Shown here: one piece after another, positions 34,950 through 45,860 of the stretch
How the letters are laid out: every line of letters begins with the position of its first letter
Position numbering within the stretch: the stretch's first letter is position 1
DNA from: Rhizomys pruinosus
Lineage: Eukaryota; Chordata; Mammalia; Rodentia; Spalacidae
Direction: 5' to 3'
NCBI GenBank assembly: GCA_009823505.1
Contig: VZQC01004719.1
Span: 1,734,357-1,798,356 of the forward strand
Length of the DNA stretch: 64,000 bases
Made by a program: the position numbers and the translations under genes
The notes under the pieces: model-generated
The model's database searches: none
The model's input: the letters and a program-made list of their open reading frames with translations, nothing else
What the model was told of the DNA's origin: nothing

Positions 34950-36790
34950 AACCACAAGCAACATGAAAAGTCAAGTAAATATCTCCTTAAGGTGACTCCT
35001 TCTACAAAAATGTTCTAAAATTATAATTACTAAGTGTACCTGAGGACCCAGAATTTAAAAGAATAATTACAGAAATGATCAAATAATTTAAGGAGTTTAA
35101 AATGGCATGAATAAAAAAAGGAATGAAAATAATGAAAGCAGGAATAAATTTGTGAGTTAAGCCCCTGAATTCTAAAATGTACAACTGAATGAAATAATGA
35201 AGACAAATAATTTGAAAATAAGTTCTACAAAGAAATTTGAATACTGAAATATAGTCTATCTGAAATTAGGATGGAAAGGAAAGGAAAAATTCAAAAACCC
35301 ATTATGAAACACAAAGAAAAACTTCTTTACCTGTAGAATACTCCAAGAAGACAGAACATTGAGCCATGGAATATAAAGTAAAAGAGTGGGGAACAGTTGA
35401 AAAACGAATATGAGGGCTGGAGAGATGGCACAGGGGTTAAGAGAGCTGACTGCTCTTGCAGAGGGTTCGATCCCTAGCACCCACACGGTGGCTGAGAATC
35501 CTTAACTACAGTTCCAGGGGAATCCAACGCTCTCTTATGAGCTCTGTAGCATTGCATGACATGGGTGCACCAACCTACATGCAGACAGTACACTGATACA
35601 CATAAAAATAATGAATAAAAAATTAAAAAAAGGAAAATGAATATGATAGAAATAAAGGGAAAAAACAAATGAAATAAATATGCAGCATCTCTGGGATATG
35701 CCAAAGACCAAATCTAAATAGCCAGAGAAGAATAGGATCACCATGTCAGTGGCATACACTGGGTTTTCTGAGAGATCATAGAAGAAAAGTTTCCCAAACT
35801 AGGGAAAGATGTACCCATACAGATACAAGAAAAAAAATGTAGAAAATAAAAAAAAAATGGGGAACAAAAAAGAAACTTGCCACATCTTAGTACAGTTTAA
35901 TACTTAAATATATAGAATAAACACAGTGTACATAAATTGTAATATAAAAGCCATAAGTCACAAATAAATACAATCCCATTAGAAAAGAGTCTAGTTTCTC
36001 AAAGGAAACTGTGTAACAGAGTAGTTTGGATCAATGTACTCCAAGTTTTAAAATACCTCAGAGAATAATCATTACTTCTTTATCCCCTCAAAATTGTAGG
36101 CCTTATTTGAGGTGAAAACAACATTAATTGTCATACAAATAGGCTAAAGTAATTCATGTACTCCAAAACAGTCATAATGTGAATATACAGAGCAATAATT
36201 CAGATGGGTGAGAAAAATACACAGCATTTTATTAGATACCAATTATTTGTAAACATATGCATGCTTACTGTGCATTTCTTGTCTTATTAAATGCTTCTTT
36301 GAAAAGTTAAACATGATTGACAGAACCTCGGCTGGATTAACCAAATCAAAATGACAAAAGTTAATACAATTGAAGATATCCAGATGAACATTGCAACAGA
36401 GATCAAAGAAAATAAAAAAATAATATTGGAAATACTTTAAAACCTACATTTCATTAAGTTCAAAAACCTAAAAGAAAGGGAAGAATTTCTAGATAAATAC
36501 AAACCACCACCATTACATCAAGTGTAGATCAATAACAGGAAGACACATAAATAAAGAAATCAAAACAATAATAAAATATTTTCTACTAAAAAAGCTGGGA
36601 TCAGATAGATTCTTCACATTCTATTAGATCAACAAAGAAGAATAACAACAGACACTTCTCAATTCATGCTAAGATATACAAACAAGAATGTTCAAACTCC
36701 TTCTATGTAGCCAGTGTGACTCCAATACTAAAGCCTAGTAATGACAATGATTACAAAAATCTTACCAAAACAAATGAAAGCCAAAATACA
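34950..36790 (+). mobile_element. Old L1, ORF1-region through mid ORF2, decayed
   Basis: The ORF1-like segment includes ATCTCTGGGATATGCCAAAG, GATCATAGAAGAAAAGTTTCCC and CCCATACAGATACAAG, typical of L1. Later, 36.58-36.78 kb reads in pieces as ORF2 (FYVASVTPILKP, analogous to the family's SFYEASVTLIPKP). It carries many stops. A SINE lies at 35414-35633. The younger twin-primed L1 is inserted at its right end. Old ORF2 seems to resume at about 40256. Confidence 0.6.
35414..35633 (+). repeat. B2/B3-type SINE in old L1
   Basis: GGGCTGGAGAGATGGCAC head; one internal segment is deleted around the B box. TSD AAAACGAATATGA / AAAATGAATATGA at 35401-35413 and 35634-35646. Confidence 0.93.
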
Positions 36791-37507
36791 GTGTTGTTCC
36801 TAGATATTTTACTTTCTTGGAGGCCATTGAATAGGAAAGTCTCCTTGTATTCCTTCTCCAATGGCTTGTTATTGTTATAAAGAAAGGCTACTGATTTTTC
36901 AAGGTTAATTTTTGCATCCTTCCACTTTACTGAACCTGTTCATAGTTACTAGGAATTTTCTGGTGGAGTTTTTTTAGCATCCCTTAAGTAAACTATCGTG
37001 TCATCTGCAAAAAGGGATAGTTAGACCTTCTCTTTTCTAATTAGTACTCTTTAATTTACTTTTCTTGTCTTATTGCTCTTTTGAGCATTCAGGCACTATA
37101 TTGAAAAGGAGTGGGGATAAGAGGCAGTCTGGCTGGATTCCTGACTTTAAGGGGAATGCTTCTAATTTTTCCCCATTTACGATAATGTTGGCTATGGGGT
37201 TTGTTGTATGTCTTTAATTATGTTGAGGAATGTTCCTTCCAGACCAATTCTCCATAGACTTTAAACATGAAGGCATGTCGTAGTTTTGCCAAAGGCCTTT
37301 CCTGCATCAATTGAGATGACCGACCATGAGTTTTTTGTCTTTCAGTGTGTTTACATACTTTTTGATGTTTATTGATTTATGTATGTTGAACCATCCCTGC
37401 ATCTCTGGTGTGAATACAACTTGGTCATGATGGATAATCTTTTTGATGAGTGCCTGTATAGGGGTTGCAAGTAATTTGTTGAGATCTTTTGCATCTATGT
37501 TCATTAA
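36791..37507 (-). mobile_element. Inverted 5' part of a second twin-primed L1
   Basis: The minus strand reads ORF2 reverse transcriptase: [25 protein letters not shown], and the DDTIVYLRD-equivalent at about 37.0 kb, up to NNKPLEKEY at 36.84 kb. Its outer end carries 16 nt that are the exact reverse complement of the first sense bases at 37510-37525. Confidence 0.85.
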
Positions 37508-38207
37508 TGAAATATCTAGGAACAAACCTGACTAAAGACAGTAAAATTCTCTACAATGAAAATTTTAAACCCCTGAAGAAGGAGATTGTAGAAGACACCA
37601 GAAGATGGAAGGACCTCCCATGCTCATGGACTGGAAGAACAAATATGGTAAAAATGAAGATCCTGCCCAAGTAATATACAGATACAATGCAATCCCAATT
37701 AAATTCCACATGAGCTTCTTCACAGACCTAGAAAAAAAAATCCTAAAGTAAATATGGAAAAACATAAGACCCCAGATAGCCAAAGCAATCCTAAGCAAAA
37801 AGCGATGGAGCGTGAATTGCTACAATAGGCTTCAAACAATATTGCAAGGCTATAGTGATAAAAAAAAAAAAAAACATCAGCCTGGTACTGGCACAAAAAC
37901 AGAGCTATAGATCAATGGAACAAAATTGAACATCCAAACCTGAACACATCTAATTTCAGTCACTTCATATTTGACAAAGGGCCAAGAAGATTCAATGGAT
38001 GAAAGACAAACATCTTTAGCAAATAGTGTTGGCAAAACTGTATTACCACTTGCAGTCGAATAGTTAATCCCTTCCTCTTACCCTGTACAAAAATCAACTC
38101 CAAATATATCAAAGACATCAATGGGGAAACTGAAACTCTGAAAATGATAGAAGAAAACATCGGCAGTAGCCAGTAACCTACAAGACATAGGTGTAAGAAG
38201 CGACTTT
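37508..38207 (+). mobile_element. Sense part of the second twin-primed L1 (ORF2)
   Basis: Plus-strand ORF2 begins with [20 protein letters not shown] and [10 protein letters not shown], then RLQTILQ-type and LVLAQKQ-type remnants. Stops and small indels disrupt it. It is interrupted by a B1/B2 pair at 38213-38580 and resumes to about 38830. Confidence 0.85.
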
Positions 38208-38212
38208 TTTAA

Positions 38213-38356
38213 TAGTCTTTTCACGACAGGGTCTCTTTGTAGCCCCAGCTGTCCTGGAACTCACTCTGTAGACCAGGATGCCCTTGAACACACAAAGATC
38301 CACCTGCCTCTGCCTCCTGAGTGTTAGGATTAAAGGCGTGCGCCACCACGCCCAGC
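38213..38356 (-). repeat. B1 SINE, part of a B2-B1 pair
   Basis: Minus-strand B1 (CACGACAGGGTCTCTTTGTAGCC ... CACCACGCCCAGC). A single degenerate TSD (AAGAAGCGACTTT / AAGAAAAGACTTT, 38195-38207 and 38581-38593) flanks the B1 and the following B2 together. Confidence 0.92.
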
Positions 38357-38580
38357 TATTTTTTATGTGTGTGAATGTACTGTCTGCTTGTAGGTTTGTG
38401 AACCCATGTCGTGCAATGCCCCGGAGGTCAGAAGAGGGTGTTGGATTCCTCTGGAACTGCAGTTCTCCTGGAATTGGAGTTACAGATGGTTCTCAGCCAC
38501 ATGTGGGTGCTCGCGGTCGAACCCGGGTCCTCTGAAAGAGCAGTCAGTGCTCTTAACCGCTAGGCCATCTCTCCAGCCCC
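38357..38580 (-). repeat. B2/B3-type SINE, part of a B2-B1 pair
   Basis: Minus-strand SINE ending in CATCTCTCCAGCCCC, with the reversed B-box region CGGTCGAACCCGGG. In element sense it lies directly upstream of the B1. Confidence 0.93.
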
Positions 38581-40255
38581 AAGAAAAGACTTTCTAACTC
38601 AGACAGCAGCTGCACAAAAATAAGGTCAAGCATTGACAAATAGGACCTTATTAAACTTAAGAACTTCAGCATAGTGAAACAATCAAAAAGTAAAGAGAAA
38701 ACCCACAGAGTGGGAGGAAATCTTCACCAGTGATATATCTGTTAGAATACTAACATACAGAGTATATAAACTATTCAAAAACAAAGGAGCAAGAAAACAA
38801 ATAACCCACTCAAAAGATGAAGTAAAGTGTTGACTTTCAATTAAGAAAATAAGTTAACAGCTGCACAGGAAATAAGGCCAATAGTCAAAAAATGGGACCT
38901 CATTAAGCTCAAAGGCTTCTGTATAGTGAAAGAAATGATCAAGGAAGTGAAGAGAAAACCCACAGAGTGCAAGGAAATCTTCACCAGTGATTCATCTGAC
39001 AGAGCATAAATGTCAAGAATATGTAGACTATTCAAAACACAAAGAAGTCAGAAAACTAATGACCCATTCAAAAGATGAAGTAAAGTGTTGAACAGAGATG
39101 TCACAAATGAAGAAGAAAAGATGACTGCGAAATATCTTAAAAAGTGTTCAACATTGCTAATAATTAAGGAGATGCAAATTAAAACCAGCTTAGGATTTCA
39201 TCTTACCCCATTAAGAGTGGGTAATTATTAGAAATTATTAGAATATTAGAAAAAACAAATGACAGAAAATGCTGGAAAGGTTGTAGGGAAAGGGGAACAC
39301 ACATTCATTGCTGGTGGAAATACAAACTTGTGCAATCTCTATGATAAGCAATATGGGGAATGCTTAAAAATTCAAATTAAACCTAACACCCAATCACACC
39401 ACTCCTGGATATATACCCAGAAGACCTCAACTTGTCCCAGAGAAGCATGTAAAAGCATGTTTTTTACAGCTCTCTTCACAATAGTGAAGATCAGGAAGCA
39501 AGCCAATTGTGTCTCAACTGATGAATGGGAAAATGTGGTACCATCTACACAAAGGAATTCCATGCAGCAGTAAAAAAGAAAACGTCATGAATTTTGCAGG
39601 TAAATGCATTATGAACTAGAAGCCATTATGCTAAGTGAAGTAACACAGTCCTGGGAAAACAAATGATGAATGGTATCCCTAATTTGTGGATGCACCAAAT
39701 CCCTACTTTAAAGCAATTTGAGCAATGTTAATGTTATATTTCTTTTTATATGAAAGTGACTCTACAATTAAAGTGTGAATTCAGTTTATTCTTGGAGGAC
39801 ATAATTCTAGTACATATATGATGCTTATATAGGCATATTTTAGAGCAGTACAATTGGGAGGGAACCACAACAACATAAGTACTGGGTCAAAGAATAGAGT
39901 GACATATTTAAATTCTGTGTCAAACAATAAACTTTGCAGAGAGAAAAAAAAACTTTAAAAAGACTGAGAGAAAAATGCAGAATTCATGATCTGGGGTGGA
40001 GTGGGGGATGTGAAGGGGGAATATATCTAAATTGAAGTGAAAATTTTGTCTGAAATAAACAAAACAACAATAAAACTATTATATTAAAAATCAAGTATGA
40101 ATCCCTTAATGGGTACTAGAATTAACCCATCACTTATAGTCAGACTTTCTAAATTGGGCATATGGGTGGAAGGTATGTATGCATTTTAGAGCAGTATGAA
40201 CTTAAAGGGGAAAAAGTGAATTCCTAAACATGGTTAGGAATTAAAAGAAAAACTA
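38581..40255 (+). mobile_element. L1 ORF2 3' end and 3' UTR, with an internal repeated tract
   Basis: 38581-38830 continues the second twin-primed L1. At 38830 the sequence jumps back and re-reads the same ORF2 region (38830-39085). ORF2 then runs on to about 39660; the best open piece, 39259-39573, has the SWIYTQKTSTCPREA region. The 3' UTR follows to a tail at about 40040-40090 (CAATAAAACTATTATATTAAAA). 40090-40255 is a further 3' UTR module (GGGCATATGGGTGGAAGGTATG). Confidence 0.75.
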
Positions 40256-41241
40256 CAGATCTATTGCTCTGATGAACATTTATACAGATATTTTCAATAA
40301 ATTAATTAGGTAGTCAAATTGAGGCATTTATCAAAATGATCATTCACCATAATCTTTATCTCAGAGATTTGTATGGTTTAACATATGCAAGTTAATAAAT
40401 GTCACAAATCACATAAGTGAACTTAATGAAAAATTTTACATACCCATCTCAATAGATGCAGGAGACACATCTGTAGTGGTCCAAAATGCTTTCATGGGGA
40501 AAGAACTAGAGAGAACATCATTAAAAAGAACAGAGCCCAATATAATAAAGATGACAAACCCAAAGGCAATATCCTTCCAAATAGATGAAGTCTCAAACAA
40601 TTCCATTAAATCAACAAAAATACAGGAATCCTCTATCTCCTCTCCTTATCAATATTGTACTTGAAGCCTTAGTTAGAACAATAAAACCAAAGAAGCAATT
40701 GACTTCAATTAATAAAATAAGTTAACAGCTGCACAGGAAATAAGGTAAATAGTCAAAAAATGGGACCTCATTAAGCTCATAAGCTTCTGTATAGTGAAAG
40801 AAATGATCAAGGAAGTGAAGAGAAAACCCACAGAGTGCAAGGAAATCTTCACCAGTGATTCATCTGACAGAACATTAATGTCAAGAATATATAGACTATT
40901 CAAAACACAAAGAAGTCATAAAACTAATGACCTACTCGAAAGATGGAGTAAAGAGCTGAACAAAGTCTACACCAGTGAGAAAGTAAAGATGTCTGAGAAA
41001 CATCTTAAAAAGTGTTCAACAGCATGGCCCTGGAGAGATGGCCTAGCGGTTAAGAGCACCAACTGCTCTTGCAGAGGACCCAGGTTCGATCCCCAGCACC
41101 CACATGGCAGCTGAGAACTGTCTGTAACTCCAATTCCAGGAGAACTCCAGTTCCAGGAGAATCCAACGCCATCTTCTGACCTCCGTGGCATTGCACTACA
41201 CGGGTGCACAGACCTGCATGCATACAGTACATCCATACAAA

Positions 41242-41284
<43 letters not shown>

Positions 41285-41380
41285 AATTTTAAAAAGTATT
41301 AAAAAAGTGTTCAACATCATTAATAATTAAGGAAATGCAAATTAAAAACACTCTCAGATATCATCTTACTCTGACAACAT
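40256..41380 (+). mobile_element. L1 ORF2 fragment with internal deletion
   Basis: 40256-40690 reads as decayed ORF2 reverse transcriptase (RSIALMNIYTDIFNKLI ... SSPYQYCT). At 40699 it jumps to a much more C-terminal ORF2 segment (GPH*AHKLLYSE-type, then KRKPTECKEIFTSDSSDR), so most of the RT/thumb-coding region is missing. The segment 40699-40953 is nearly identical to 38830-39085. A SINE is inserted at 41022-41301. Confidence 0.7.
41022..41301 (+). repeat. B2/B3-type SINE with (AAAT)n tail
   Basis: CCTGGAGAGATGGCCTAGCGG head; the A-rich tail has grown into about 12 AAAT units (41237-41284). TSD AAAAAGTGTTCAACA at 41007-41021 and 41302-41316 is perfect and lies within L1. Confidence 0.96.
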
Positions 41381-41523
41381 TTTTTTGGGACAAGGTCTCC
41401 CTATAGCCCCAGCTGGCCCAGAACTCACTTTATAGACCAAGCAGGCCCTTGAACCCACAGAGATCTGCCTGCTTCTGCCTCCCAAGTGCCAGGACCAAAG
41501 GCATGTGCCACCACGCCCTGCTT
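41381..41523 (-). repeat. B1 SINE joined to a truncated B2
   Basis: Minus-strand B1 (GGGACAAGGTCTCCCTATAGCC ... GCCACCACGCCCTGC). Confidence 0.88.
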
Positions 41524-41625
41524 TAAAGAAGGTTCCCAGCCTCCATGTGGATGCTGGGAATCAAACCAGGGTCCTCTGCAAGAGCAGTTGGAGCTCTCAA
41601 CCACTAAGTCATCTCTCCAGCCCCC
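41524..41625 (-). repeat. 5' part of a B2/B3-type SINE joined to B1
   Basis: Only the head-side half of the SINE (GGTTCCCAGCCTCCATGTGG to CATCTCTCCAGCCCCC) is present; the tail half is absent. The junction with the B1 is therefore different from the other B2-B1 pairs. Confidence 0.85.
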
Positions 41626-41639
41626 TTAAATATACAGCA

Positions 41640-41960
41640 AATATAAGGATTTTCTAAATAGTACTATATTGACTCAGAAATTAAGTCCAACAGTTGACAA
41701 ACAAGACACAATAAAATTAAAGACATCAGTATAGAAAAACGCACAACACAATTGAGTGAAAAGGAAGCTCATATATGAAGGTGAATCTTTCCATTTCATG
41801 TGTCTGATAAAAGTTAAATATCTAGAATGTAATGAAATCAAAAGCAAATAACAAAGGGAACGTATGATCCAATCATAAAGTGCATTATTATATCTGAACA
41901 AAGAATTGCATAAAAAAGAAATAAAAGTGATTAAGAAATGTCTAAAACTCTGTTCAAGAT
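41640..41960 (+). mobile_element. Decayed L1 ORF2 3' fragment
   Basis: AACAGTTGACAAACAAGACACAATAAAATTAAAG and later TAAAAGTTAAATATCTAGAATG match the ORF2 segment equivalent to 31080-31330, with many differences. Confidence 0.6.
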
Positions 41961-41999
41961 AAAATTGCCGCTACTGCACTAATAGAGATAATTTACAGG

Positions 42000-42460
42000 T
42001 TTGGTTATTTTTACGGATCGTGATCATAGATTTTACATCTGGTAAAGATCATAGATTTGTTTAATTTTGGGGTGTAATCAACACCTGTCTACTTGGACTT
42101 AAGTCCTGCAAAATGGGCAGCAAGTCATTCATGGCACTGTAAACACAGCCAAGAACACAGGGCTTGAGAGGATACTGAGCGTAGAGAAAAAAACTATTTC
42201 TGTCGTTTCCTACAAAAAAAAAATAATTTTACATTTTTTACTGTAGTCTCAATACATATTCAGAGAAGGGTGCCTCTCACAGGGAGAGCAATTAACTGTG
42301 GGGGTTCTAGCCCTAAGTGACACATCTCCAATGTAACCTTTACAGCAAGGCTCAACAAACATCACAGAATAGAGTGCAGAAAGAATGAAGAACCAGAGAT
42401 AAAACACTTGCTGCTGTTTAATGTATTCTAGACATTATAGGAAAACTATACCAATGAAAT
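42000..42460. other. Unclassified DNA between L1 fragments
   Basis: Could be old L1 3' UTR; I cannot support a firm assignment. Confidence 0.3.
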
Positions 42461-43680
42461 CACCACACTATGGTTGTCTAACAAGCATAATGACAACACC
42501 AACTGATATGCAAGATGGAGAGAGAGAGAAATATCATAGGGCTTTACCACAGGATAAAGAGCTATAGGTAATGAATGAATGCTGATGGAAAAATCAATCA
42601 GTTTTCTTGAGGGACTAGCTACATGAGAATTTAACCAATCCCAAATGGACAGCTCTGAATGCAGATTTTATATATATATATATTAGATTATAGATATATA
42701 TATAGATTTGTCCACTGAGTACAAAAAGTGGTACACCTTTATATCTATATGTGTATGTGTAAAACAATAATAATAACAAAATAACACAAGAAATTGAGAG
42801 ATATATTGCAAACATGGGAAGAGTTCCTAGGGTTTGGGAAGAATGGATAGTATGCAAAGACAATACTCATACATGGTATTTTAAAATAAAATGAAAAGAT
42901 GTTCAACACTTTTGGCAATCATGAAAATGCCAATTAAAAGCACATCGAAGTTTCAACTTACCCTAGGCAGAATGAGAAAAATAAAAACAAAGCTGACCTC
43001 TGAGTTTGAGAGAAGGGCACCCTCATTCACAGATAGTGGCATGGCAAGCTGGCATAACTGCTATGGAAAGGAATGTTGAGAGTCCTCAAAAGTTAAAAAA
43101 TATTTCTACCATAAGATCTAGCTATACTGTCTCTTGGAATAGAACCTAGGGACTTGATATACGACTGCAGAGATAATTTTACAGCCATGTTACTTGCTAC
43201 TCTATTAACAGTAGTTGGAAAATGGGAGCAGCCTAAATGCTCATGAAGTGATGAAAGGAATATTGGAAAAGTAGTGCATATACACAATGGAATTCTATTC
43301 AAATGAAAAGAAAAATCATTATATTTTCAGGTAAATGGATTGAACCAGAAAATATTATACTTAATGAGGTTACCCATACCCAGAAAGACAAAATTTTTCT
43401 CTTATATATAGCTCCTAGCTCAGAATCCTTAGCTCTAAGTATATAGCTTGGGGTATCCATAGTTGCCAGTAAAGCAGAAAGAGATTGTCGAATGTGGACT
43501 GGGAGATGCCTAAATGGAGAGAGTAGTGTGACATAGATATTATGACGTGGGAAAGAGGAAATATGGAGGAACTTAACTCAGGAGGGGGAGAGACAGTAAT
43601 GCAGAGGAAGGAAGGATGGGTCTTACATAGCACTCAGAATGATTAAAATGGCATAATTTTATAATCTTACTTAAAAAATA
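42461..43680 (+). mobile_element. Old L1 remains: 3' UTR-like piece, then ORF2 end and 3' UTR
   Basis: 42461-42885 resembles the 3' part of an Lx-like 3' UTR (ACAACACCAACTGATATGC, TA-rich stretch, AACAATAATAATAACAAAATAAC). 42886-43400 is a decayed ORF2 end (AGATGTTCAACA, ACAATGGAATTCTATTCAAATG). 43400-43680 is its 3' UTR. Everything is strongly diverged. Confidence 0.55.
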
Positions 43681-43692
43681 CATATCTGGAAC

Positions 43693-43915
43693 TAAAGATA
43701 TTGCTCATGGTTAAGATCACCAGGGTTTGGCTCACAGGATCTATGTTGTGGTAGATCTTTGGATTTACGTAGTAGTGAAAAACTATCTGTAACTCCATTT
43801 ACATTGGACTCGATGGCCTTTTCTTGTGTCCATAAGTATTGCATGACATATGTGCATCTACATACATGAGGAAATATACTCATATGCATAAAATAATAAA
43901 TAAAATATTTAAATA
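43693..43915 (+). repeat. Degraded B2/B3-type SINE
   Basis: Contains ATTGCTCATGGTTAAGATCACC, GTGAAAAACTATCTGTAACTCC, TATTGCATGACATATGTGC and an ATAAATAAAAT tail. This is an old copy of the same family as the young SINEs. Confidence 0.75.
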
Positions 43916-43984
43916 CATATTGATTTATATGTATTTAATAATATATGTTTAATAAAATACATATCTAATATATTATAAATAATT

Positions 43985-44165
43985 TTTTTCAATATTTTAA
44001 TTACTTTTGTGTTGTGCAATGCCCACAGAGGTCAAAAGAGAGAGACAGATCCCCACAAACTGGGGTTAGAGATAGTTGTTAATTGCCATGTAAGTGCAGG
44101 ATTCAAACCTGGGTCCTCTGCAAGAACAACCAGTGCTGTTAACCACTGAGCCATTTCTCCAACAC
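43985..44165 (-). repeat. Degraded B2/B3-type SINE
   Basis: Minus strand: GTTGTGCAATGCCCACAGAGGTC, TGCAGGATTCAAACCTGGGTCC and the head CATTTCTCCAACAC. Confidence 0.8.
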
Positions 44166-44209
44166 ATATTTTTTTTTATATTATTTCAACTTAACATTTT
44201 GTGGCTATA

Positions 44210-44900
44210 TATGCGCAAGATAAAAAATTGTCATTTAACTTCCTTTTTCTCCGTTTTTTTTTAAATTTTATTTTATCAGGTCAATTTTTTCTCACCCAAC
44301 CATATTTAGCTGTCAATATTTGGATTCTGTTACACATTTTTGCAGTTCCATGCTGGGTTTTTGTCTGGCAGAGCTTACATTGGGTCTTGTGCATGCTAAT
44401 ACCAGTGCTGTAGGTTCTTATGAAAAGGGTCCTAGGAGCTTTTAGTATTAATTTCTATTTGGTTTGCATCACCTCCTTGGCTCTTAAAATCTTTCAGGGC
44501 TTCTTCCATAATGTTCGCTGAGTCATGGGAGAATCTGAATATAGGTGACCTGTCCATGGACCTACACTCTGTATACTCCTAATCTCCATGGTTTGGTCAT
44601 TCATGCTTTTTTGAGTTCCTGGCCTCAATTTGCCTGGGGGAGCTCCTTAGGAGAGTTAAGGCCAACCCCTAATTTTTAAAGAGTTAATACACATCGTGAT
44701 AATGTGAGCATTATCCAATGAGCCAATGGCTATCTACCCCAAACCCCAGTAGTAGGCAAACAACACTTCTCTTCAAATAGTTTTTCATGGATACCTAACA
44801 GTCCCCTCTCCCAACAATATGGACTGACCTTTGTCGCCTCCTACACCCTGTAGGTAAAATTTTATTGTTGAAGAGTTTACATGTTTTGGTAACAAGACTT
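44210..44900 (-). mobile_element. Lx-like L1 3' UTR fragment
   Basis: On the minus strand it resembles the Lx-type 3' UTR (GATTCTCCCATGACTCAGCG, ATTATGGAAGAAGCCCTG, GGAGGTGATGCAAACCA, CAGCATGGAACTGC). It is diverged and non-coding. Confidence 0.55.
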
Positions 44901-44943
44901 GAAGAAATCATGCTGTTACCAACTTGGAACTTTTCTTCCCTGA

Positions 44944-45353
44944 TGCTCTAGTTTTACTTCAATTGCTGTGACAAAACATGCTGACCACTACCAACTTGAG
45001 GAGGAAAGGGTTTATTCAGCTCTCATCTCCTGGGTAACATTTTATCACTCAGGGAGCCCACGGCAGAAACTCAGGGCAGGAATCTGTAGGCATGAGCTGA
45101 GTCACAGACCATGTAGGAATGCTGCTTACTGGCTTGCTCCTCTGGCCCATCCCCCAGCTTGCTTTCTTATACCATACACAACAACTTGCTCAGGGGTGGC
45201 AACACTCAGAGTGGGCTGGGCCCTCCTACATTGCTCAACATTCAAGACAATACTCCACAGATGAGGCCACAAGCCAGTCCAATGGAGCCAGTTCCCCAAT
45301 TGAGGCTCCCTCAACCCAGGTGTGTCAAGTTGACACTAAAGCTATCTAGCACA
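44944..45353 (-). mobile_element. Solo MaLR-type LTR
   Basis: On the minus strand it starts TGTGCTAGATAGCTTTAGTGTCAACTTGAC. It continues with GGGCCCAGCCCACTCTG and the polyadenylation signal region GCTGAATAAACCCTTTCC, and ends near ...ACTAGAGCA. That is the layout of a rodent MaLR LTR. It separates two L1 3' UTR pieces of opposite orientation. A related decayed LTR lies at 49005-49285. Confidence 0.8.
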
Positions 45354-45654
45354 CCTTAGTAATCCTCTCCTAGTATTGTAAGGTACTATGTAAGGTGCTA
45401 AGACATCTGTAAAGCCTGGAAATCACCATAACTAGCATGGCATAATATTCTCAACCTAACAATAGTGGTGGTTTTATCTTGCTGGTAAGCAAAAATGGTT
45501 TAATTGCTCCTACTCCTTTGTTCAGATTGATCTCATGTCTGACACTATACACCTAGCCAAGACTCCATGTCTGGAAAGGTCATAGAGCCTAAAGTAGAAT
45601 CTACTATTTCAAATTCCCTAAATCATTATAACATTTAACTCCAATGTAACTATA

Positions 45655-45860
45655 ATATAATTATAATATTATATTTTACATTATATTTATATTATATAAT
45701 ATTATATATTATACATTATATATTAAACATTATATATTATATACTGTATATTATATACTATATATTATGAGTATTTTATATAATGTAATATAATATAAAA
45801 CAGATAACATATATGTTATCTGTTTTATATTATATTACATTATATAAAATACTCATAGAT
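45655..45860. repeat. TA-rich block
   Basis: About 200 bp of almost pure A/T with short near-repeats, ending in the perfect palindrome 45766-45857. Confidence 0.9.
45766..45857. repeat. Perfect 92-bp palindrome, no spacer
   Basis: The arms 45766-45811 and 45812-45857 are exact reverse complements over all 46 bases (checked base by base). The outer ends read TATGAGTATT and AATACTCATA. The centre is GATAACATATATGTTATC. It can form a full cruciform or hairpin. It is either a genuine AT-rich palindrome or a fold-back artefact of sequencing or assembly. Confidence 0.97.
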
